This document shows positions 55,729 to 64,000 of a stretch of DNA of 64,000 nt, in pieces. The stretch is from Perognathus longimembris pacificus (lineage: Eukaryota; Chordata; Mammalia; Rodentia; Heteromyidae): NCBI RefSeq assembly GCF_023159225.1, contig NC_063161.1:119822958-119886957 (forward strand). The letters run 5' to 3'. Both the position numbers and the translations under genes were made by a program. The notes below the pieces were generated by a model that did not search any database, had not been told where the DNA came from, and saw nothing but the letters and a program-made list of their open reading frames with translations. The first letter of the stretch is position 1; every line of letters begins with the position of its first letter.

Positions 55729-58042
55729 AAAATTATTTACCAGATCAGCAATAATAAAAGTTCTTGTCTAGGATAAATGACACAAATATCATAGACCACT
55801 GCCATAATAATTTAGCATGACCAAATTGAAACAGAAGCAAAAGGCTTTATCCACATAATGAAGACAAGTTTTTTACTAAGTTTTTCAAAAGCCAATTATA
55901 TCTAAGTTCAGTTTAATGTGCTAAATATGTACATATATATGTATATGCTTGTTGTGTGTATGTACATCTATTTCTTTCTTTGCCAGAGCTAAGATAAAAG
56001 AGGAACAGAGAATAAAAGATGAATCTGAACTTCTGGGATACAAAGACCTCTAAAACCCCATAAGTGTGAGCACATTGTTTACATGCTATAATCTGTGGCA
56101 GTTATCTCTTCTATCTCTGGGATGTTTATTTTGTGGGCTATGTGTTACTAGATCCTCCACCATTCAGGTGATATTACTTGGTCAGATATTACTTGGTCAT
56201 GAATCAGTACAATGGCAATGCCACTTCTGGGCCCTGCTGTAGTTTAGGTCTAGGCAGCAAAGTCTCCAGAATCACTCTCCTGAAGGGACTATAGTTGAAA
56301 GATGAATTTCTATCCTGAGCCCCACTTCTCCAACTCCAGGTGCTAGAATGTGGGCCAGGTATGCCTGTGGAAGATCAGAAGTGAAAAACTTTGCATTTCT
56401 GTTTAGTTGAATGCTGGGGGCAGTTGAAATGGATACCTAGTGTTAGTTAATGGAGTATCTCTCGCACACAAAGCTACTTAATATCCTGGGTGGAAAGATC
56501 ATTGTGGGATGTGTAGCCAGGCAATCTCAACTTTGCCAATTGCTCAAAATGGTGAATGCTCTCCTGGGTGGGTCTTGTGACCAGAGAATTCACAAGGAGA
56601 TGTGCATCTCTGCCCTTCACCATTGGGAACATGTCCACACTGTCAGTGCCCCACAGTAGGGGGATACACTAGTCTCTCCTGATTCCACTGCCGAGGTATT
56701 GATACTTACACTCTGAAAGTGCTTCCAGAGTACATGCTGCTTTTGTCTGATTAAAGACAGGCAAGTCATTATGTAGGGTCCCTGAGGGCATTGTCATTGC
56801 CAAATGCTCATACAGCTAGACATGAGCCTTGAGTCCCATTAAGTACTTCTAGTTGCCTCAAACCCATTGAAAGACTGGGATCCACATGCTCTAGAGATGA
56901 GTCTCAGATACCACAATGAAATGCTATGACAGTTATGCTGACAGATATTAATGAGAAACACTGTCCAGATGCTGCACATTAGCAAACTCCCCTGGAAAGT
57001 TCAGCCCAGAGGTCTGCTTTTCCACCATGTGGGACTGCCTGAGATTCCAGCCGCAGTAGCTAGAGAACCGTGCCAGAGATACTACGGTGTGAATGGTGCT
57101 CTGCTGGACATCAGATATTTTCTGGGAATCAAGCATAGGCTGGTGGACACAGGCTGTGCAAGTCTCAGATTCCATCACTAACCTAATTCTTAACTAGTTA
57201 AGCAACATCAGGCAAACCACACTGTCTCTGATCCTCCATTTTTGTTTTGTTTGAACAATGAGGATCAAATACTGGCTACTTTACAATGTTCTTGCAACAT
57301 CTAATAGTACCATTTTCTTTGACTTTATGAATCCGTTGAAGAATAAGATACATGTGTGAAATTAAAGACAATTCATATGAAAACACTTGTAGAAAGTTTA
57401 CTACTATATACAACTGTCAAACTGTTATTTTAAAATAGTAAACAGAGTGAAGTATCACTTTTATGCTATTTTTTGAAGCCAATTTTGGGGGTTGTATATG
57501 ATCCCACTCACTAGCAAAAACCAATAATGTGTGGCAAAGAATTAGAAATCAGTGCCTTAAGTATACAATATACATTTTCCTGATGATCTATACTTTGCTT
57601 CTTTTCCTAATCTACCTTTCATTGCAAACATGTACAGCTTAAAAAATGTAAATCCATACTGCAAAATACAGGGGAATCATGAATGGAAGAGGAGAGAGAA
57701 GTGGGAGAGAAAAAGAGGGACCTGGGAATTTGAGAAGGGAAAAGACAATACACAAAGCAAATCAATCCTCTCCTATGTGCTATGTAAAGGGAAGAACTAA
57801 ACCATATAAATGGAAAGTGGGGACCTCAAATTCAATCAATCGGATGCCAGGTAGACACAGCCTTAAAAAATGAGGCTATTATGGCTGATGTCCATTTGAC
57901 TGAGCTGAGGCATAATAGTCAAGTGATGATAACTTGTGTCCACAATCATAAAATAAAGTGCCAGAGTGATTTATTGTCTGCTCTTCTCACATACCTTAAC
58001 TTTAAGCATTATCTATAATTTTGTGTCCTACCTTTAAAGAAA
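55729..58042. other. Unassigned DNA
   Basis: No gene is recognised. A 15-base tandem duplication, GATATTACTTGGTCA, lies at 56170-56184 and 56185-56199. Both strands have 76-codon open frames at about 56948-57181, without domains. Confidence 0.4.
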
Positions 58043-58100
58043 CTGGATGTAACTGTGGATTACTCTGCCCAGTTTCTGTCACATAGTAGGCATTCAATAA
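58043..58100 (+). repeat. MIR 3'-end fragment
   Basis: CACATAGTAGGCATTCAATA and AATGTTGGACGAATAG form the typical MIR 3' end. Confidence 0.75.
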
Positions 58101-58269
58101 ATGTTGGACGAATAGATAAACTGAAGACATACAGTCTTGGTTATATCCATTTATGTTTTCATGATGTGAAAGATTCAGGACTGAAAAAGAATTTATTTTC
58201 ACAGTTTGGACAGGTTTGATTTCAGATTCTTCTAGTCTGTGCAGAAAACTTCATAATAGTTGGTGGGCC

Positions 58270-58420
58270 AGACACTGTGCTAAGAAGTTTAATAAGTCTC
58301 ATCCAACACCTACAATGATCAGATGGCACAAAATTGTCCATCTTTGAGAATGGGAAAAGTCAACTTTAGAGAGTCTAATCTTAGGTTATGTTTAGAGACT
58401 TGCCAAAGTTCACACACTTT
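58270..58420 (-). repeat. MIR/L2-like fragment
   Basis: The plus strand shows ACACTGTGCTAAGAAGTTTA, GAATGGGAAAAGTCAACTTT and AGACTTGCCAAAGTTCACAC, consistent with antisense MIR/L2. Confidence 0.55.
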
Positions 58421-58512
58421 GTTAGTCGAAATCAGGCTAACCTATTGCATATAGTTTCTTTTAATAATTATCTTTCATAGGAAAGGTACAAGGAAGTAGC
58501 TTAAGAATTATA

Positions 58513-58615
58513 GTTGAAACAAGGGAAGAGGGGACACTGTTCAAAAGGAAATATACTCAATACCTGACTTATCTAACTGTAACCTCTCTGTACATCTCCT
58601 TTACAATAATTTTTA
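58513..58615 (+). mobile_element. Very short L1 3' end (type C)
   Basis: About 100 bases match the type C tails (GGGGACACTGTTCAAAAGG, CTGTAACCTCTCTGTACATC, ACAATAATTTTTA). The 10-base TSD AAGAATTATA flanks it at 58503-58512 and 58616-58625. Confidence 0.8.
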
Positions 58616-58882
58616 AAGAATTATAACTGACATGTATGCAAATGTCACAATAAAACTCATTGAATTATACAATATACATTAGTTAATATATAATTTGCCT
58701 AAGTTGTGATAATTTTCTAAGTTGTTATGGCCTGAAGTAAATACATGTATTGAGGATAAGCTATTGTCAGTGGCCTTAAGAACAAAAATGACTAGAGCAG
58801 GAGCTTTTAGTTGTTTATGATGTCAATCAAAGTAATAAATGAATCTTATATCCTAATCCTCTTCTCATTGTCCCTCTTTACA

Positions 58883-58915
58883 CATACATACATACATACA
58901 TACATACATACACAT
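58883..58915. repeat. (CATA)n microsatellite
   Basis: Seven CATA units followed by CACATATG. Confidence 0.93.
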
Positions 58916-58999
58916 ATGAACCTAACACATAAAATGTTTACTAAGCACTCAGTGACTATTGTCACTATGTGTGATGACTACCAATATTTCCTGTTTCCT

Positions 59000-59145
59000 C
59001 CCCCTTCTGTTTTTCTCTTTTCTTTCCTTTTCTTCTCTTCTCTGTTCTTCTCTTCTTTCTTTCTTTCCCTCCTTCCTTCCCTCCCTTCCTTCCTTCCTTC
59101 TTCTCTCTCTCTCCCTCCCTTCCTCCCTCCCTCCCTTCCTTCCAT

Positions 59146-59213
<68 letters not shown>

Positions 59214-59250
59214 TTTCTTTCTTTCTTCCTCTTTTTCTTCCTTTCTTTCT
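59000..59250. repeat. Polypyrimidine tract with (TTTC)n core
   Basis: A C/T-only strand for most of 240 bases, with a pure TTTC run at 59148-59213. Frames of 170, 126, 110 and 109 codons across it on both strands are low-complexity artefacts. It abuts the A-tail side of a Geo fragment. Confidence 0.96.
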
Positions 59251-59251
59251 C

Positions 59252-59340
59252 ATCCTGGGGCTTAAATTCAGGGTCTGGGTACTGTCCCTGAGCCCCTTTG
59301 GGTGCAAGGCTAACTACCACTAGAGCCACAGCACCACTTC
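59252..59340 (-). repeat. Partial Geo-arm SINE
   Basis: The plus strand reads CTGGGGCTTAAATTCAGGG, GGGTACTGTCCCTGAGCC and AGAGCCACAGCACCACTTCT, an antisense Geo arm cut before any left arm. Confidence 0.82.
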
Positions 59341-59369
59341 TTTAGGCAGAGTAAGTCAAGTAATGTATT

Positions 59370-59640
59370 TGAACTCCAGTTTTTCATCCATAAAATGGAA
59401 ATAACAGTACTTAACTCATAGAGCTGTTGTGAAGAGGATCTACCACTAGTTGGTCTTCTAGAGATATGATGATTTCAGTGTGAATAGGTAATTAGGAGCA
59501 TAGAGTAGTGATGCTAGCAATAATCACCTTAGGCAAGTCATGTGATCTCTTTGCCTCCTTGTAGAAAATGGGATAACAGTAGTATCACCTTCATTCTGTT
59601 GTCATATTGAGTGTGGTAATCTATAATGGTTTCAGTGTAG
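59370..59640 (+). repeat. Two MIR fragments in the same orientation
   Basis: The first (59370-59440) has TTTTTCATCCATAAAATGGA and AACTCATAGAGCTGTTGTGA. The second (59515-59600) has CTTAGGCAAGTCATGTGATC, TTTGCCTCCTTGTAGAAAAT and GGGATAACAGTAGTATCACC. Confidence 0.7.
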
Positions 59641-60164
59641 TGATCTTTGGTGTTTATTACCTGCCTAGTACATTATCATCTATTTCAGCCTTTCAGAAAA
59701 TATATCTGTTATTATTGTACAATCCCTTACAGCTAGATGAGGTTACAGTATCCATCTTCATGAGGACAACTCTGTGTGTGTAGGTGTACAACCAGAATTT
59801 CTGTTTATTATGAACATCAACATTGTCCAGAAGCCAAGTCAAATTTGACTGCAGCAAAGGAAATTATTTTGGTAAAGAAAAATTAGATCTAGACTGATTC
59901 CTTTTCCTTATTCCTCTTCAGCAATATTTCTACCAAACCCAAACTTTGGCTTGTTGTGAAAGATTATTTTCAATGAGAAGGCTTTACCAAACAAACACAC
60001 ACAAATAAAATAGTATAACAAGTGGGCAAGGGCATATGTCTATATTCTAAGTAGTGAGAAGTGAATTTAATTCTTTTGAGGTCAGCTGAAGAACTCTATA
60101 GCATGCCCCTCCCTAAAGCCTTCCATCTAACCACTCATGCAAGGCTCTCTCTCTAAAAGGCCCT

Positions 60165-60618
60165 CAAAGCCTCATGGTATTCATATTCTGGACAATGTCT
60201 TCCTCTTGCTGGGTGTGGGCTGGACTGAGTGACTCACTTGTAACTAATAAGGTGAAAATGACAGTGTATGACTCAGACAAAGTCATAAATGTCAGTACAG
60301 CATTGTCTCTCTGTTCTGGAGCTTGCCCTTGGGAAGTTAGCCACCATGTTGTGTGCAACTGCATGGAGGGGCCTTTTGAGGAGAAACTGAAGTTTCCTGC
60401 CAGCAATCACATAACTGAGCTCACAAGCTGATCCTCCAGTCCATTCTTCAGACTATAATAGACCTTGCCAATAGCTGAGTGCAGGATCAACAGCTATTCA
60501 GACACAGAACTCAGCTAAACCACTCTCAGATTCATGCTGCTCAGAAACTGATAGGATACTCTTTTGAGCTGTTGGGTTTCAGGGATAATTTGTTACTGAA
60601 TAATAGATAGCAAATACA
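60165..60618 (+). mobile_element. MaLR-type LTR (MLT1-like)
   Basis: Landmarks: TCTTCCTCTTGCTGGGTGTG, CACCATGTTGTGTGCAACTG, GCTGATCCTCCAGTCCATTC, CAGAACTCAGCTAAACCACTC and the end GGATAATTTGTTACTGAATA with AATAGATAGCAAATACA. It is ancient and diverged, and no internal region is attached. Confidence 0.65.
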
Positions 60619-60944
60619 ATTGCTCTTAAATTGCTTCCAAAAACATCTCTGTGTTAGATCAGTTAAATATTCCTTCATTTGTTCTCTTGTTTACCCATAA
60701 CATTGGACTGCTTGTGTGTATCAGGCAGATCCTACTTTCTGATCCTAACTTGAAGAGCTTTCTGTCTAGTGGTGGTTCTACCATTGTCAGGCTAATTACT
60801 ACAGTGGTAGGTGAATGCTAAATGACATTGTATTGTTTTATTAGACAATTACCAGGGAAGAATGAGAGCCTCCAGACTAGGCAAGTGAGAGTAGTGTACA
60901 AGGAAGAAATTAAAGTTGAGTGAGCCAATTTTTTCTTTCTAAAA
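60619..60944. other. Unassigned DNA
   Basis: No gene or repeat is recognised. Confidence 0.4.
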
Positions 60945-61240
60945 ATATTGTTGGCAGTACTAGGCTTTAAACTCAGGGCTTCAAAATTGCTAGGCAAGTA
61001 CTCTGCCACATAAGCCATGACTCCAGCCCTACTTGCTTTGTTTTTCAGATAAAAGGTTGTACTTTTTATCAGGCAGTCTAAGACTATGATACTCTCATCT
61101 TTCCTTTCCATATAGATGAGATTACATGCCAGGCTTGTTAGGGTCTCACAATTTTTTTTTGTCTGGGCAGGCCTCTAACTCACCTATCTTTACCAAGTAG
61201 CTGGGATTATGGTAATGACTATTATACCTTGCCCTTGACC
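60945..61240 (-). repeat. Composite SINE: tRNA-like + 7SL-like units
   Basis: The plus strand holds the antisense tRNA-like unit (CAGTACTAGGCTTTAAACTC... CTCTGCCACATAAGCCATGA), then 7SL-like sequence with an ATGAGATTACATGCCAGGC end, then a second unit (GGGCAGGCCTCTAACTCACC, AAGTAGCTGGGATTATGG). Confidence 0.68.
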
Positions 61241-61309
61241 TGAGCCTTGATATGAAGGTGTGAAGGTTTGTAATATGTTTAGTATGTTTCTGTTTAGGTC
61301 AGGTGTATT

Positions 61310-61640
61310 AGATATTTCTGCACTCTCATAACCAAAATTCCTGAGAGAACTCAAAAGAAGGAATTATTTATTTTAGTTTACGGTTGCAAACATTTCAGTC
61401 TATATACTTTGGCTCCAGTGCATCTGGGCCCATGGTAATGGAGAAAAATGGTAGTGAGAGTATGTGGAAAGAGACGCTTTTCACCTCATAGTGGACAGGA
61501 AGCAGAAAGTGATGAAGTGCCCTGAGTGTGGCAGGTATATGCTTCAAAGGCATGCCCCCTCCTCTCCGTGCCATACTTCTTTCAACTAGTTTCTACCTGC
61601 TAAAAATCCAGAATCACCCAAAATAGTGCAATAAGATGAG
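61310..61640 (-). mobile_element. Possible MaLR-type LTR, antisense
   Basis: CATAACCAAAATTCCTGAGA, AATTATTTATTTTAGTTTACGG, CACCTCATAGTGGACAGGAA and AAAGGCATGCCCCCTCCTC recall antisense MaLR or similar old LTR sequence. The assignment is weak. Confidence 0.35.
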
Positions 61641-62868
61641 AAACAAACCTACAGGAGACATTTCATATTTAAATGGTAAAAGTGGGTTACAAGAGAGATT
61701 CTCATCATAGGAGAAGAGAAATAGCATCAGGGCAAGGGTGTATGTTAAGTTTTGAGGTAAAGATCTTCAGCTTCTGAGGGACACTCAGAATGAATGGCAT
61801 CCCACACTGTCCAATTACACAAAGGCTAGCCAATTAGGACAATTGCTTGTCAAAGTGCTACAACAGGCTATTGGAGGGCCCTGACTATATCCGTTTAACC
61901 TCCCCAATGATAGGGGTTGTCAGGGGAGAAGTCTGGGTAGCTCAGGTGGGTAGTATGGGCTTGAGATGCCACATTAGAGATGTGACTACTTAATAACTGG
62001 TACAAAAATGTTTCAGTATTTTAACAACGTGTATTATTATACTGATGGATTCCAGTTAAATGCCAGCTCAGAAAAAATACATGTGGAGTATGTGAAGAAA
62101 CAAAATTTTATTTCAATGTAAGTGGGATCTTGGTGGTTTGGGTATATGGCTACACCTTACTTTATTCATTGTAGTTAATTTGTATTTTACGTGGCCATAG
62201 CCAGAATATAATTAAAGTTGTTCTTAAGGGAAATGATATTTTACAGCAATTATGGAAGACGAGGGCCCTATTTCTTTATTGTCTAAGGGACCAGAAAACA
62301 GAGATTTTTAGCCTCCATTCTGTACTGTCACACAGACACCTTCATAAGACACTTAATAGGACCTATCCTAGACTCAAAAAGCTGTAACTTGAGCTTCTCT
62401 ATATATAATTTTCTAAAGACCTAGCATGAACCTCCATTCTCCATAGCTAGAGCACATAAGCCCTTCAACTCTGGAATGAGAATAAATGTCATCTAAGAAG
62501 CCTACTTTTTTTTTTTTTACCATATTGTCTCAGCCCCCAAATTTTAGTTATTTGATATTAATTGATCCATTATTGCTTGGTCTCTTCAGATAGCATCATA
62601 AGTGTGAAATTTATCTCTCCTTCCAATTGCCTTGGTCTCCCAGCAGATATATGATTTTCCAGCTATTCCTTTTGTACCCTACAAGTATACGCTAATATCT
62701 AGTGCTCTGCATACAGCAAGTGCCTAGTGAATTTTTACAAGCTTCTGTATCATTTTGCTAAAATTTCCTGTGCCAAATAAAAATTTACAAAACAGCACAT
62801 TCTAAGGCAAAATATTTAAGGGCTTTATTGTATGTAACTCTGCTTCCTTTCTACTAGCATGAATAATT
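61641..62868. other. Unassigned DNA
   Basis: No gene or repeat is recognised. Confidence 0.4.
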
Positions 62869-62883
62869 AAGAATAAGAGTTGA

Positions 62884-63090
62884 GGGCTGGGGATATAGCC
62901 TAGTGGCAAGAGTGCCTGCCTCGGATACACGAGGCCCTAGGTTCGGTTCCCCAGCACCACATATACAGAAAACGGCCAGAAGTGGCGCTGTGGCTCAAGT
63001 GGCGGAGTGCTAGCCTTGAGCAAAAGGAAGCCAGGGACAGTGCTCAGGCCCTGAGTCCAAGGCCCAGGACTGGCCAAAAAAAAAAAAAAA
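62884..63090 (+). repeat. IDL-Geo SINE (subfamily A)
   Basis: GGGCTGGGGATATAGCCTA, GGATACACGAGGCCCTAGG and an intact Geo arm with a long A-tail. The 15-base TSD AAGAATAAGAGTTGA is exact at 62869-62883 and 63091-63105. Confidence 0.97.
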
Positions 63091-63105
63091 AAGAATAAGA
63101 GTTGA

Positions 63106-63660
63106 ATTTCTGTGTGTGCATTGCCATAATAATATTTGTGTGCATATATAATAAGGTATAAATTAACCCTTTTGCTTCAAATAAAAAGCCAGTCTTGTCT
63201 AATGGTACATAGGTATGAGTATAAAAATCACATCAACACCCTGAGAGCCACTAATGTTAATTAAGCTCAGGCTACCCAAAACTGTTTGTCATTGAGAAAT
63301 TCAAATCTTGAGCAGAAAAAGGCAACATAGTACATCCTGGGAGATTTTAAATATTCTTGTTTTTTGGAGAGTTAGGGAAGGTGGCCTTATTGCCACATTC
63401 TTACTACTCTCCATCCTTTTGGAAAATGAGGAGGTTGGGTTAAACATTCTATTAGGAAAAGAATGAACATTAAGAAAATATTAAGCTTTGGTTAAAATAA
63501 CAAGCATCGAAATTCCAACAAAAAGTGGGTATCAAAACTGTCTGAATATGGTTGCTGAGAATATGGAATTTTAAATATAAGGCAAACCAACTGAGGTAGT
63601 AAAAATTACTGAGAACAAGCTGAACAGAGGTGACTATAAACAAATAGCAGTATTAAGAAT
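63106..63660. other. Unassigned DNA
   Basis: No gene or repeat is recognised. Confidence 0.4.
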
Positions 63661-63671
63661 TTCAATATTAC

Positions 63672-63876
63672 AGGGCTGGGAATATGGCCTAGTGGCAAGA
63701 GCGCTTGCCTTGTATACATGAAGCCCTAGGTTCGATTCCTCAGCACCACATATATAGAAAAAGCCAGAAGTGACTCTGCGGCTCAAGTTGGCAAAGTGCT
63801 AGCCTTGAGCAAAAAGAAGCAAGGGACAGTGCTCAGGCCATGAGTCCAAGCCCCAGGACTGGCAAAAAAAAATTTT
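63672..63876 (+). repeat. IDL-Geo SINE (subfamily C)
   Basis: It has GGGCTGGGAATATGGCCTA, TGTATACATGAAGCCCTAGG and a Geo arm with a few substitutions (AGTGACTCTGCGGCTCAAG). The 11-base TSD TTCAATATTAC lies at 63661-63671 and 63877-63887. Confidence 0.95.
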
Positions 63877-63887
63877 TTCAATATTAC

Positions 63888-64000
63888 TATGAAGCAAATT
63901 CTTGAACTTGGATAAATGTCCCCCCCCCAAAATGATGCAGCAGATTTTTATTTCTTCTGCTTGACTTATGTTACTATTTTTCACAGATATATTTAATTGA
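63888..64000. other. Unassigned end of window
   Basis: Nothing is recognised here. A CCCCCCCCC run is at 63920-63928. Confidence 0.4.

Noticed and set aside
58811..59329. Several 100-170 codon frames rich in Phe/Leu/Ser or Lys/Glu
   Set aside because: They are translations of pyrimidine or purine microsatellite tracts.
1..64000. CRISPR arrays, operons, phage or plasmid features
   Set aside because: All tandem repeats are microsatellites or dispersed SINEs and L1s; base composition and repeat families are mammalian.

Overview
This window is nuclear DNA of a mammal, almost certainly a rodent of the Geomyoidea (kangaroo rats, pocket mice, pocket gophers). The evidence is the short repeat that recurs on both strands: a tRNA-Ala/ID-like left arm joined to a right arm of the 'Geo' type (IDL-Geo SINE), a family reported only from Geomyoidea. 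B1-like 7SL SINEs, MIR, MaLR LTRs and L1 elements fit the same placement. I found no host protein-coding gene, exon, tRNA, rRNA, CRISPR array or other prokaryotic-type feature. Every long open reading frame is either L1 ORF1/ORF2 or translated SINE or microsatellite sequence. The window is intergenic or deep intronic; sequence alone cannot say which.

Layout. From 0.5 to 7.9 kb there is a nested pair of L1 elements: an old 5'-inverted L1 (498-7867) whose interior was hit by a near full-length L1 (1152-7459) with 5' UTR, ORF1, ORF2 and tail, now disabled by stops and frameshifts. A second 5'-inverted L1 lies at 10747-13172 and a third at 37551-39905; both have exact target-site duplications (TSDs). 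Shorter L1 3' ends sit at 24826-25031, 29655-30389, 45470-45850, 52018-52817 and 58513-58615, and an old ORF2 scrap at 53438-53720. The L1s carry three unrelated 3' UTR types (called A, B and C here). SINEs are scattered throughout in four architectures: IDL-Geo, 7SL-like+Geo, B1-like monomers, and a longer composite of two 7SL-like units plus a tRNA-like unit. Four MaLR-type LTRs or LTR-like stretches lie at 15.7, 55.4, 60.2 and 61.3 kb. Long microsatellites often abut SINE tails.

Two stretches look functional but non-coding. One is a repeat-free block at 47.87-49.08 kb with homeodomain, PBX-like and YY1-like sites, which resembles a conserved developmental enhancer. The other is a local CpG cluster at 25.99-26.47 kb containing a strong CTCF-like motif (26248-26266). 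These two, and the stacked history of twin-primed L1 insertions, are the observations most worth following. I found no previously undescribed multi-gene system.
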